Below, one piece after another: positions 33,130-44,620 of a stretch of 64,000 nt of DNA (positions are counted from its first letter, which is position 1; every line of letters begins with the position of its first letter). Under the pieces are notes generated by a model, which saw nothing but the letters and a program-made list of their open reading frames with translations, ran no database searches and was not told where the DNA came from. Origin of the DNA: Paguma larvata (Eukaryota; Chordata; Mammalia; Carnivora; Viverridae); contig CM057843.1 of the NCBI GenBank assembly GCA_030068075.1, positions 43,469,832 to 43,533,831 of the forward strand, read 5' to 3'. A program made the translations under genes and the position numbers.

Positions 33130-34310
33130 TTTTTTCTTTTCTTTTCAGCTGTATTGAGGTCCAATTGACATACAAAAACTGCATTTACTTTAAGCATACG
33201 ATTTGATGTTTTGATATATATTGATGTAATCAACACCAATATCAAGATAATGAACATCTTTCACCCCCTTTGTAATTCCTTCCCATACTCCACTCCCAGA
33301 CAATTACAGATCCACTGTCACTATAAGCTTGTTTCCATTTTCTAGAATTTCATGGAATCCTACCATAGTGTACTCTATCTTGTTTGGCTTTTCACATGGC
33401 ATAATTATATTGAAATTCATTTTGTCATGTGCATCACTAGTTCATTTCCTTTTATGACTGAGAGGTCTTTCATTGTATAGAGAGACCACATTTGTGTATC
33501 CATTCACCTGTGGGTGGACAGCTGGGTTGTTCCTAGATTTTTTTATATTAAAGTCTCCATGAACATTTGTGAACAAGCCTTTGTATGGACATACCATTTT
33601 AACTTTTTTTATTTTGTTTTAATTCCAGTGCAGTTAATATACAGTGTTTATATTAGTTTCAGGTATACAATACAGTGATTCAACAATTCCATATATTACT
33701 CAGTGCTCATCAAGTATGCTCTTACTCCCCTGCATTATTTCACCCGTCCCCCTTCCACCTCCCCTCTGGTAACTATCTGTTCTCTATAGTGAAGAGTCTG
33801 TTTTTTGGTTTGTCTCTTTCTAGTTTCCCTTTGTTCATATGATTTTATTTCTTTTGGGTAAGTTCTTCGGGGTGGAATGGCAAGGTCATATAGTAGGTGT
33901 ATCTTTAACTTTTTGAAAAAACTGTCAAACTGTTTTACAAAGTGACTGTGCCATTTTATATTCCTTCCTTGTGTGAGACTTCCAATGGCTTCGTACTGTC
34001 ACCAACAACTTGCTAAGGTCAGTCTTGTTAATGTCAACCATCTTAGAGAGGGTATGGTGTTATCTCATTGCAGTTTTAATGTGAACCTTCCTAATGATTA
34101 CTCCTTTCATGGGTTGACTTTCCATCCATACATTTTCTTTGGTAAATGTCTATTCAAATCTTTTGTCCATTTTTTGTTGGGTTGTTTATCTTATTATTGA
34201 GTGGTAAGAATTCTTTATATGTTCTATATACAAATCCTTTGTGAGATATATGCTCTGTTAAGTATCTGCTCCAGTGTGTGGCTTACCTTTTAATTTCCTA
34301 AACAGTATTT
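33130..34310 (-). mobile_element. Old L1 fragment, minus strand, with a nested L1
   Basis: Reversed L1 3' region (AGCTGTATTGAGGTCCAATTG start, later GGTAAATGTCTATTCAAATC) interrupted at about 33600-33845 by a younger reversed L1 3' UTR (GTTTCAGGTATACAATACAG). Confidence 0.7.
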
Positions 34311-34715
34311 TTTAAGTTTTTATTTTAATTCCAATTAATTAACATACAGTGTTATATTAATTTCAGGTGTACAATATAGGGATTCAACAATTCCATACAT
34401 CACCCTGTGCTCATTGCAAGTACACTCCTTATTTTGCCTATCTTCCCACTGCCCCCCCATCTCCTCTAGACACCATCAGTTTGTTCTCTATAGTTAAGAA
34501 TCTGTTTCTAGATTTGTCTCTTTTTGTTTCCCTTTGCTTATTTGTTTTGTTTCTTAAGTTCCACATATGAGTGAAATCATATGGTATTTGTCTTTCTCTG
34601 ACTGATTTATTTAGCTTAGCATAATACTCTCTACCTCCATCCAGGTCCTTGCAAATGGTAGGATTTCACTCTTTTTTATGGCTGAATAATATTCCATTGT
34701 ATATACATACCACAT
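34311..34715 (-). mobile_element. L1 3'-end fragment, minus strand
   Basis: Reversed L1: TTAACATACAGTGTTATATT, GTTTCAGGTGTACAATATAG and TATTCCATTGTATATACATA. Confidence 0.8.
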
Positions 34716-34742
34716 TAATATTAAAAAATTAACATAACATAA

Positions 34743-34858
34743 GCAAATACTTACATTATGTTTTTTAAAACTTGTTAAATAATTTTTAATAATTATAATG
34801 CAATGCATAATGCAAATACTTACATCATGTTTTTTAAAACTTTTTAATAATTTTTATT
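34743..34858 (+). repeat. Diverged tandem duplication of about 70 bp
   Basis: GCAAATACTTACATTATGTT at 34743 recurs as GCAAATACTTACATCATGTT at 34812, each followed by a T-rich AAAACTT/AATAATTTTTA stretch. The second copy runs into the SINE tail. Confidence 0.7.
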
Positions 34859-35043
34859 TATTTTTGAGAGAGAGAGCACAAGTAAGGCAAGGGGCAGAGA
34901 GAGAGGGAGACACAGAATCTGAAGAAGGCTCTAGGCTCTGAGCTGTCAGCAAGAGCCCGATGTAGGGCCTGAACCTACAAACCACAAGATCATGAGCTAA
35001 GTTGAAGTCAGACGCTTAATCGACTGAGCCACCCATGCGCCCC
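34859..35043 (-). mobile_element. Can-SINE, minus strand
   Basis: AAGATCATGAGCTAAGTTGA and a final ATCGACTGAGCCACCCATGC are the reversed body and head. Confidence 0.9.
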
Positions 35044-35059
35044 AGCAAATACAATTTCT

Positions 35060-35800
35060 ATATGTGTTCTCTTATTTTTTTTGACACTTTGTAGGACAGT
35101 ATAGACCCTTCTCTCCAGGTCTACTTTGTCATCTCAACAATATATCCTGGAGATTACTTCATAGTAGCATATAGAGATATCCCTTATTCCTTGTCACAGC
35201 TGAATAGTGCTCCATTATGGGGATGCACCATAGCTTATTCACCACTACCCTACCGAAGGACACCCAGGTTGTGCCTAGTTCTTACTCTTGTTTCGTTTTT
35301 ACAAATAGTGCTGCCATTAATAATCTTGCATAACATCTTTTCATAGTTTTACCTGAGTATGTTTTGAATAATTTATAGAATTAGGATAGTTGAGTCAAAG
35401 AATAATGCCACTAATTGTTGCCAAATCTTCCTAAGAAAGGTATGAGCATGCCAATTTCTAGGTAACAGAGAATGTTAATCAGATAATCTCTAGATAACAG
35501 AGAATGTTGTCAATTTTTGAATTTTTGACAATCTCATAGGTGAGAAGTGGCATCCTGTATAATTTCATTTCTATTCTTATCCATGAGACTGGGCATCTTT
35601 ACATGATAAAGAAAGATCTTCATCTTATTTTTCCAACAGGCTTTTTCCTTTTCTCTAATCAAATTTTATAAGTGCTTTATATATTAAGGTCATGGACTCA
35701 TCTTTGGTATAAGTTGCAAGTTTTTTTTTTTTTCATTCAGTCATTTGTCTTTTGACTTTGTTTCTGGTGAGGTTTTAAAATATATTTTCTTTCTTACAAA
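35060..35800 (-). mobile_element. Old L1 fragment, minus strand
   Basis: GCTGAATAGTGCTCCATTAT and ACAAATAGTGCTGCCATTAA are diverged reversed L1 landmarks. Confidence 0.6.
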
Positions 35801-35921
35801 TGATTATCTTTCCACTATTAGAACTTAATTGTAAAATGTATGTGTATACAAATGAAAAATATATTAAATTATGAGTCCTCCTTAACAATGAGGTCTCCTG
35901 TTACCTCTATTGCCCATCTTG

Positions 35922-36047
35922 GTTTGTTTTTGTTTTTGTTTGTGTGTGTGTGTGTTTTTAGGTTTTATTTTATTTTTTTAACATACTTTAGCATCAAACT
36001 GGCTTATATACAATACCCAGTGCTCATCCCAACAAATTCCCCCCTCG
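35922..36047 (-). mobile_element. Short L1 3'-end insertion, minus strand
   Basis: Reversed L1 3' UTR (CAATACCCAGTGCTCATCCC) with near-identical flanks ATTGCCCATCTTG at 35909-35921 and ATTGCCCATTTTG at 36048-36060. Confidence 0.8.
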
Positions 36048-36060
36048 ATTGCCCATTTTG

Positions 36061-37910
36061 TAAGTGATCCTGGTTGACTCTCTTTGAAATGCTATTGCAT
36101 CACTATCTTCCTTACTGTATCCATTGCCACCAACCTAGACAGGTATTCATCTCTCATCCCTAGCGTGCAACCACCACCTGAACTTTCTTTCTGCTTCCCG
36201 TCATTTTACCCACTCCCAGCCAGATAATATTTTAAAAGCCTAAATATTTGCTCACACCTTTCTCCCAACTGTGTGATGATACAATATCCACTGACTTGGT
36301 AGAAATTCAGGGATATCTTTACATTCTCCTCATTGTAGCAGCAGAGTATTATTTTTCTTTACCTTCCTACACATCCCATCCAAACAAGTCATTTACTCCA
36401 TAAAACCCCCGTTCAATCAGATGCCCATTGCCTGAATGCTCTTTTTTCTTTTCTCCATTCATCTATATTATCTAAAGCGTGATAAAGGGTGAGTAAATGC
36501 CCTATGTTTTCAATAAACCCTACAATCACTCAACTAACATTCAGTGAGAGCAATTGCTAGGCACCATATGTGAGTAAGACAATCTCTCACCTCATGGGGT
36601 ATATAGAAGGATTGGGGGAAAGAGATATAAACCAATTATGATAGAGTATGACACCCTAGATCATAAGTATCTTGGACCAAAAGGGAATGAATGATGCATT
36701 TTGAATGTGGTAGATGTCAAGAAAGATATCAGAGATGAGTTGGCATCTGGACTAGACATTTATGTATGAGCAAGAGTTTGCTGAAATGACAAGGGAGAGA
36801 GCCCATTTACACAAATGAAACAGTATGAGAAATGACATGGGATTATTATTTCTCATACTTCTTTTAACATTCTAGGAGAGCACCATCTTCCCTACTGACT
36901 GTATGACATCCCTCTATGTAAGCCTCAATTACCCCATGTCTAAAGAATTAAGAAAAATTGTGTCCGCCTCCTAGAGTCCTTGTGAAGTATAAACAAGAGA
37001 ACAATTACAGCAGACTCAGAAAATTCCTGACACATAGTAGGTACTCAAAAATAGTAACTATTAGTATTATCTCACATTTCATAAGTGAACAGATTTGAAT
37101 ACATAATTGTTATTTATCACACAATGTTCTATATGCTTCCCAAACCCCTACATATGTGTCTTGTTTGTCTTATTCAAGTGCCTATAGGACACAGATTAAA
37201 GTTTAACCCCTTAGATCTCATTTATATTAAGAAAAATACCTCAAACATATTTTTGAGAGATAAAATCTCAAAATACAAGAAAATATTCAATTATACATAT
37301 TCCATTGAGTACGCTTACCCATCAAAATAAGAGGAAAAATACACCCTTATGATACCCTATCTCTGAAGAACAAGTCAATAATAATTTAATAACTTTTAAA
37401 AAGACCCATTCATGCCAATGGATTTTTTACTATTTATAATTAGTGAATCACTACATTATAACTTTCAATTGAATAGATTCGGTAAGATAAAAGAGATAGA
37501 AACATTGTTAGGACCCTTTGTACCTCACTGACTATCCATAAAACCCAAAGGAATCAGTATTCCCCACTGTACACTAGGGACTATCCCCCCTCCAGGACAG
37601 CTCTTTCATCTTATTTTCCTACCAGCATTTCATATGACTTGTTGTTAACCTCTTTGACAGCAGATGTAGTCACCATAAAATCCGTTCTCAACATATTATC
37701 CTGGAGTTAAATACATAAATGAAGAATTAACACTTGTGACATCCAGTGAAACAATGTCATGGGATGGGTCTACTTTGGAAGACACATCAGACAACAGAAG
37801 ACATATGGGAGCTGATTCACTTGGTTTTAACCAAATCAGCCCACATTATAACAGGAGAAGGAAGTGGAGCCCTTTTCTATATATAGGAATATTTACCAGA
37901 TAAACATAAT
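36061..37910. other. Intergenic DNA upstream of gene 6
   Basis: Holds a MIR-like relic at about 36930-37060 (TTCCTGACACATAGTAGGTA) and an L2/MIR-like stretch near 36535-36660. The part from about 37500 is the upstream block shared with genes 4 and 5. No gene recognised. Confidence 0.4.
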
Positions 37911-37993
37911 TATCTAATTTACTAAAACTGATTTTCTATTAGGATAAACAACAAGAAGAGTCCTGCACATGGTCAGAGCAGCCCTCAGCAGGG

Positions 37994-38000
37994 TATAAAA
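37994..38000 (+). promoter_or_regulatory. TATA box of gene 6
   Basis: TATAAAA is 89 bp upstream of the ATG. GATAAACA at 37899-37906 and TATCTAATTTACTAA at 37911-37925 lie upstream, shared with gene 5 and gene 4 respectively. Confidence 0.8.
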
Positions 38001-38082
38001 GCAACAGAGAGGGCAGAGAGAGATCACATTTGAGTATCTCATTCTTCTGGAAACCCACCCAGAACCTCTAACCTCTGACACC

Positions 38083-38502
38083 ATGGCCAACTCCTGTTGT
38101 GGCTCCAGCTGCTGTGGTTCCAGCTGCTGCCAGCCTTGCTGCCGCCCCACCTGCTGCCAGACTACCTGCTGCAGGACCACCTGCTGCCGCCCCACCTGCT
38201 GTGTGTCCAGCTGCTGCCGCCCCAGCTGCTGTGGCTCCAGCTGCTGCCAGCCTTGCTGCCGCCCCTCCTGCTGCATTTCTAGCTGCTGCCGTCCCTCTTG
38301 CTGTGGCTCCAACTGCTGTGGCTCCAGCGGCTGCGGCTCCAGCGGCTGTGGCTCCAGCTGCTGCCGCCCCTCCTGCTGCTGCCCTTCCTGCTGCCTGCGC
38401 CCAGTCTGTGGCCAGGTCTCCTGCCACACCACTTGCTATCGCCCCACCTGTGTCATCTCTACCTGCCCCCGCCCCATGTGCTGTGCCTCCTCTTGCTGCT
38501 GA
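38083..38502 (+). CDS. KRTAP4-like: High-sulfur keratin-associated protein, KRTAP4 family (gene 6)
   Basis: 139-residue single-exon hair matrix protein with 50 cysteines (36%). It begins [20 protein letters not shown], with GSS where genes 2-4 have GSC at the third block. It has one QTT/RTT module, CCISS and CCGSN pentads and two GCGSS units as in gene 3. It ends in the canonical KRTAP4 tail with [15 protein letters not shown] and [12 protein letters not shown]. The start is set by gacaccATGg 89 bp after the TATA box. It is the last KRTAP4 gene before the KRTAP2 group. Its 3' UTR holds a perfect hairpin at 38809-38836. Confidence 0.94.
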   Translation: MANSCCGSSCCGSSCCQPCCRPTCCQTTCCRTTCCRPTCCVSSCCRPSCCGSSCCQPCCRPSCCISSCCRPSCCGSNCCGSSGCGSSGCGSSCCRPSCCCPSCCLRPVCGQVSCHTTCYRPTCVISTCPRPMCCASSCC

Positions 38503-38808
38503 GTCCCCTGCCCTGTGACCACCATCTCCATTTACTTCTGCCCCCTCAGATATAGACTCTTTGGGGCTGACTGTTAGGACACACGGAGTCTGGTTGACAT
38601 CATTCAACAGGTTGAGCCTCACGATTCCAATGAGCCTACCACTGTTCCACTGGCTCTGTGAGCACATTCCGATTCATGTTAACCTCCTTCCATGACTATC
38701 TTTTCCTTTCAATATTGGCACCAAATATGGATATTAATTTGTAATCCATCAGCTAAAAAATAATCCCACTCCTCTAAATTTCTCATTCTCCCTTATCATT
38801 TTAGGACT

Positions 38809-38836
38809 CTTTCCTAACAAAGATTTGTTAGGAAAG
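38809..38836 (+). repeat. Perfect hairpin in the 3' UTR of gene 6
   Basis: CTTTCCTAACAAA (38809-38821) and TTTGTTAGGAAAG (38824-38836) are exact inverses with a 2-nt gap. A third, near-identical copy of the left arm follows at about 38843-38855. Confidence 0.9.
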
Positions 38837-39001
38837 GATTATCTTTCCTAACGAAATGAATATTATCTGCAACCTCTGTGCAGTACTGATTTGACACCCT
38901 GTGGCCTGGGTGGGGTTCAGTTATACCCTCAGACCTAGGGGTGCAGTTATATATTTTCTAACAGAGTGAATTTTTCATGTTTTGTTGCTTCTCTGCTTTC
39001 T

Positions 39002-39007
39002 AATAAA
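39002..39007 (+). terminator. Polyadenylation signal of gene 6
   Basis: AATAAA lies 499 bp after the TGA, the longest KRTAP4 3' UTR here, if no earlier site is used. Confidence 0.6.
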
Positions 39008-39284
39008 CTTTCCTACACATAAAACCTTATTGGCATTGTTCCTTATTGTTTTCATGATCATTTTACTTAGTAATTAGGCAATTATATTTTACATGATGAT
39101 ACAGGAAGAACACTCATATTGAAATCACTTTGAGAATAAGTGTCAAACACATGAAATATAGACAATTTAAAATATTAGAATAAAAGTGGCATATGTGTAC
39201 ATGTATGTGGATATGTATACATTTTAATATCCTAAATTAGGGCAGATTTAATTCATGCCCTTAGCTCTTATTTTCTAAATTTTA

Positions 39285-40050
39285 ATTTGTTTTTTTTATT
39301 GAGATATAATTGACATATAACATCATATTAGTTTCAGGTGTACACCATAATAATTCGATATTTGTGTATTATAAGAAATGATTACCATAGTAAATCTAGC
39401 TATAATCTGTCACTGTACAAAGGAATAAAATTTTCTTCTTGTAATGAAAAATTTTTTAATTTACTCTCTTAGCAACTTTAAGTTGTGTGATACAATTTAT
39501 TGACTATAGTCACCATCCTATACATTACATTCCCATGACTTATTTATTTTATAACTGAAAGTTTATACCTCTTGACCACCTTCACCCAGTTCACCCATCT
39601 AACCCCACTCCCCTCTGGCAACCACCAATCTGTTCTCTGTATCTATGAGTTTTGTTGTGTTCGTCTGTTTTTTGTTTGTTTATATTCCACATGTAAATCA
39701 TTCAGTATCTGTTTTGACTTATTTCATGTAGCATAAATCCTCAAGGTCCATCCATGTGGTTGCAAATGACAAGATTTCATTCTTTTTTATGGCTGGGTAA
39801 AATTTCATTGAATATGTACACCACATCTTCTTTACCCATTCATCCATCAATGGACACTTGGGTTGTTTCTGTATCTTGGCTATTGTAAATAACACTGCAA
39901 TGAACATAGGGATGCATATATCTTTTTGAATTAATGTCTTCATTTTCTTTGGATAAATATCCAGAAGCTGAATTGCTGGATCATATGGCAGTTCTATTTC
40001 TAATTTGTTGAGAAATCGCCATACAATTTAAGAGAGGCTGTACCATGTAC
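39285..40050 (-). mobile_element. Old L1 fragment, minus strand
   Basis: Reversed L1 3' region: TTTATTGAGATATAATTGAC, GTTTCAGGTGTACACCATAA, GGTTGTTTCTGTATCTTGGC. Confidence 0.75.
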
Positions 40051-40474
40051 ATTCCCAGCACTGATGCACAGGTTCCCTTTCTTGAAGCTGTGCTTTGGAA
40101 TCACACATTGAGATTCTCACCTTCTATTACACCCCCATCCCACAATCCCCATCAATCAGTAAACCCAAGGTAGAAAGAAGGTTATAATGACAAATTTAAA
40201 TACTAATAACATATTTTTAGATGAAAAGCTTAGTAAAATTACAAAAACACAATATGAAATTAAAAGTTCAATAAAATTAATTATATAAACACAACGAAGT
40301 CCAAAAAAACTAATGAAATAGAAAAGGCCTGATAAAACTGATCAGAGAGAGAGAGAGAGAGAAAGGAGAATGTCTGAAAGACTGACAAATAACATTACTC
40401 TTGAAAAGGAGAATAATCAGCTTTCAAGAGAGTAGAAATATTTAAAAACCATTAGAACATTATGTATAAGTTTA

Positions 40475-40689
40475 GGGGCACCTGGGGGGCTCAGTCAGTT
40501 AAGCATGTGACTTCTGCTCAGGACATGATCTCACATCTTGTGAGTTCAAGCCCCGCATTGGGCTCTGTGCTGACAGCTCTGAGTCTGGAGCCTGCTTCAG
40601 ATTCTGTGTCCCCCTCTCTCTGCCCCTCCCCTACTCACACCCTATCTCTCTCAAAAATAATAAACAGTAATAAAAAAATTTTAAAAAGT
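40475..40689 (+). mobile_element. Can-SINE with target-site duplication
   Basis: Head GGGGCACCTGGGGGGCTCAG. Flanks ACATTATGTATAAGTTTA (40457-40474) and ACATTATATATAAGTTTA (40690-40707) differ at one base. Confidence 0.95.
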
Positions 40690-40957
40690 ACATTATATAT
40701 AAGTTTATACCAATATGTTTGAAAATTATGATTGAATTGACAATGTCTACAAAAATAGGTATTAATTAAATTAATTCCAGAAGATACACAAAACATAAAT
40801 AAGCCAATAACCATTAAAGAAACTATACCTATGATCCAAAATCTATCCTCTACATATATTGATATTAAAAATGCCAGACCCATCTTGGTTTACAAGTAAG
40901 TTTACTAAACCTTCAAGTTCTCTCCCATTCAAACTGGGAAAAAGAACAGAAGAAAAG

Positions 40958-41047
40958 GTCTACAGCCATACCACTTGAACGTGCCCAAATCCATCTCATC
41001 TCAGAAGCTAAGCACAGTCAGGCCTGGTTAGTACTAGATAGGAGAAC
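40958..41047 (+). pseudogene. 5S rRNA pseudogene, 3'-truncated
   Basis: GTCTACAGCCATACCACTTG at the start, AGAAGCTAAGCACAGTCAGG in the middle and CTGGTTAGTACTAGATAGGA near the end follow mammalian 5S rRNA for about 90 of its roughly 120 bases. Several substitutions and the missing 3' third make it non-functional. It sits inside an old L1. Confidence 0.92.
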
Positions 41048-41375
41048 AAAAGAAAGGAAAATCGTCCCAACTCATTTTGAGTATAACAGTAACATCAAAT
41101 ACAAACAAGAACAAAGTGATAAAGGAAAAATTATAGGCCTATATTATTGAAGATCATAAAGGCAAAAAGCCAATAAATATTAGTAAGTGAAATTTAGCAA
41201 TATATAAAAGGAATAACACATCATAACCAACTAGTTTGTCCTAGACATTCAGGAATGTTTCAAAATTATAAAGTATTTAAATAAGCAGGTTGATTCTAGT
41301 ACATTAAAGGTAAAAAAAAAACCTTCAGGTTTATATCAGTAGTGTAGGAAAATAATTCAGTAATATATAACAACT

Positions 41376-41960
41376 ATATTAGTCAGGGTTCTCCAGACAA
41401 ACAGAACCAGTAAGAGATTGATATAGATATAGACACACATTTATATACATAAACACCCACACGCACACACAAACATAAGAGACATAGAGAGGAGGGGAAG
41501 GGGAGAGATTACAGAATCTGAGATTATATAGAATTGCAGATTACAGAATCTGAGAAGTCCTAAAATCTGCAGTCGATAAGATAGAGACCCAGAAGGGCTG
41601 ATAATGTTCAAAAGCCAGTAGGCTCAAGACCCAAGAAGAGCCAGTATTTCAGTTCAACTCTGAAGTCAGCAGAAGACTGATGTCAAGGGAGTCAGACAGG
41701 AGGAGTTCTCTTTAAATCAAAGTTGAAGGGGAGGTCAACCTTTTTTTTTTTCCTATTCAGATCACTGGAGAGTGTCATCTGCTTTATTCAGTCTACTGAT
41801 TCAAATGTTATATGTAAACCAATTTGAAAATAAACTATTATAACAAATGTTAATCTTACCCAGAAACACTTTCACAGACACACCCAGAATGTTTGTCCAA
41901 ATGTCTGCGCATACTATGGCACAGTCAAGTTGACACATAAAATTGACCATCACAACAGCC
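41376..41960. repeat. Old interspersed repeat, family not named
   Basis: It starts TTAGTCAGGGTTCTCCAGAC and ends AGTTGACACATAAAATTGAC, a boundary pair I know from a common mammalian repeat of about 0.5 kb. It carries a 33-bp L1 insertion at 41811-41843. Confidence 0.55.
41811..41843 (+). mobile_element. 33-bp L1 3'-end insertion
   Basis: The 33 bases match the extreme 3' end of the L1 at 12934-12966 (TATGTAAACCAATTTGAAAA onward). They are bracketed by CAAATGTTA at 41802-41810 and 41844-41852. Confidence 0.85.
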
Positions 41961-42489
41961 ATTTACTATTTAAAACACTCTAAACAAAATAGGGCTAAAA
42001 GACGACATTTCTATCTTGATGAATGCTATTTATAGAAACTTCATAACAAAATAGTTAACAAATTTAAGAAATATTCTTAATAAAGTTTAGAATAAGACAA
42101 GGGTAACTTCTATCATTCATTGTTGTATTTGAGATCCTAGTCAATGCAATCTTATAAGAAAAAAAAGCGTTACAGAAAAAAATTATTTGATACTTATAGA
42201 TAATACTTTTGTCAACATAGGAAATCCAAGAAAATCCACAAAGTGCTAAAAAGAGAGTTTAGAGGAGTCACTATATAGAGTATTAACAAACAAAAAACTC
42301 AATAACATTCTTATGACCTGCAAGAGTCAATTAGTAATTCTAGTTTAATAGAAATAAAGATTCTATTCACAATACCTACGAATATTATAAACTGTTTCAA
42401 AATAAGTCTAATAAAACTGTGTAATATTTATGAAGAAAAGCTCAAAATATTCTTTGGAAATCTGTATATAAATGAAGAGTTAATGTCAC

Positions 42490-43905
42490 GTTTATTATTG
42501 GAAACTTCTTCAAGTTTTTACTTAAGTTCCAATTCGTTAACATACAGTGTAATACTAGTTTCAGGAGTAGAATTTAGTGATTCATCACTTCCATACATCA
42601 TCCAGTGCTCATCACAACAAGTGCACTTCTTAATACCCATCACCCATTTAACCCATTCTCCAGCAACCCTCATTTTGTTCTCTATAGTGTAGACTCTGGT
42701 TTGCCTCTCTTTTTTTTCCCTCCCTATGTTAATCTGTTTTGTTTCTTAAATTCCATGTATGAGTGAAATCATATGGTTTTTGTCTTTCTCTGACTGACTT
42801 ATTTCACTTAGCATAATACTCTCTAGCTCCATCCACATCATTGCAAATCGCAAGATTTCATTCTTTTTATGGCTTAATAATATTCCATTGTATATACACA
42901 CTACATCTTCTTTATCCATTCATCTATCAATGGACACTTGGGCTGCTTCCACATCTTAGTTATTGTAAATAATGCTGCTATAAACATAGGGGGTGCATGT
43001 ATCCCTCTGAATTAGTGTTTTTGTAGTGTGATTGATGGATCATAGAGTAGTTCTATTTTTAACTTTTGGTTAAAAAGTTAAATGGTAAGTGATGAATATC
43101 TTTTCATGTCTGTTGGCCATCTGTATGTCTTCTTTGGAGAAATGTCTGTTCATGTCTTCTGCCCATTTTTTTAAATTGGGTTATTTGCTTTTTGTGTGAT
43201 GAGTTTTATAAGGTATTTAAATATTTTGGATACTAACCCTTTATCAGATATGTCACTTGCAAATATCTTCTCCCATTTTGTAGGCTGCCCTTTAGTTTTG
43301 TCGATTGTTCCTTTGCTATGCAGAAGCTTTTTCTTTTGATGTAGTCCCTCAATAGTTTATTTTTGCTTGCCTCAGGAAAAAATCTAGAAAGAAGTTGCTA
43401 TGACTGATGTCAAAGAAGTTACTGCTTGTGTTCTCTTCTATGATTTTTATGACTTCAGGTCTCACACTTAGGTCTTTAATCCATTTTGAATTTATTTCAG
43501 TGTATGGTTTAAGAATGTGGTCCAGTTTCATTCTTTTGCATGTTGCTGTCCATTTTTCCCAACTCCATCTGTTAAACAGACTGTATTTTCCCCACTGGAT
43601 ATTCTTTCATGTGTTGTTGAAGATTAATTGACCATATCTTTGTGGGTTTATTTCTGGATTTTCTATTGTGTCCTAATGATCTATGTGTCTATTTTTGTGC
43701 CGGGACCATACCATTTTGATTATTACAGCTTTGCAATATAGCAAAGTTCAGAATTGTGATGTCTCCAGTTTGGCTATTCGGGGTCTTTTATGGTTGTACA
43801 CAAATTTTAAGATTGTTTGTTCTAGTTCTGTGAAAAATGTTGGTATTTTGATAGGGATTGCATTAAATATGTAGATAAGGAGGTCTCTTTATTTATTAAA
43901 TCAAT
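42490..43905 (-). mobile_element. 5'-truncated L1, minus strand
   Basis: Runs from reversed 3' UTR (AACATACAGTGTAATACTAG) into ORF2, with a decayed frame encoding [20 protein letters not shown] at 43531-43349. Confidence 0.88.
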
Positions 43906-44059
43906 GAAATTTCCTGGTTGACCAGGAAGGGAAGGAGGAAGAGAAGTAAATTAACTCAAATGAATGGAAATGTAGTGACCATTATCTAATTTGGCTTTCT
44001 AAAAGTCTTTGTCCAAGCTTCACAACACAGATTACTAAAATAATTGATTCACCACTCTG

Positions 44060-44620
44060 GTAGATTAGATCATTCCTCATTAATGTTTACTCTCTTCCCT
44101 TTCCCACTCTTCTGGGAGAAGTATCCTTTCCCAATCTCATACCCTGTGACTTGGAATTCGACATGTAACTTGCTTTGGCCTATGGGATGTTAGAGGACAT
44201 GATCCAAGCAAAGACTTTAAATATGGCTGCCTGACTGGATTGCTCCCTTGTGCTTCTGCCATTAGAAACAGGGTTGCCAATTAAAATACAAGACACTTCA
44301 TTAAATTAGAATTTCAGATAAATAACAATAAATTTTTAATGTAAGAATGCCCCATGCATACTCAGACATGCTTACACTAAAGATATATTTGTTTACCTGA
44401 AATCCAATTTTAACTGGACACCTGTATTTTTATTTGCTAAATCTGGCAAGTCTAATCCAAAAGGAAGTCCCAAACCAACCTGTCACCAGAACGAAGACCA
44501 GCTATTATCCGCCTAAACCCAACTGACCTGCAGACATGTGACCAAAAAATAAATCCTTGTTATTGTATGTTCTGAGAGTTTGTGGTTGCTTGTTATGCAT
44601 CATAGCTGACTAATTCAAAC
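44060..44620 (+). mobile_element. MLT1-like LTR relic, interrupted
   Basis: TTTGGCCTATGGGATGTTAG on the left and GTGGTTGCTTGTTATGCATC on the right fit an ancient ERVL-MaLR (MLT1-type) LTR. No coding part is present. A palindromic element splits it at 44270-44450. Confidence 0.6.
44270..44450. mobile_element. Palindromic MITE inside the LTR
   Basis: GGGTTGCCAATTAAAATACA at the left and TATTTGCTAAATCTGGCAAG at the right are inverted, and the whole 180 bp folds back on itself (TTTCAGATAAATAACAATAA against TTTGTTTACCTGAAA). Confidence 0.75.

Larger units (their letters stand above)
40180..42480 (+). mobile_element. Old L1 (L1M-like) fragment with several later insertions
   Basis: Degenerate ORF2-type sequence runs through AAGCCAATAACCATTAAAGA, AAATTATAGGCCTATATTAT and ACTTCTATCATTCATTGTTG. 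It is broken by a Can-SINE (40475-40689), a 5S pseudogene (40958-41047) and another old repeat (41376-41960). Confidence 0.65.
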
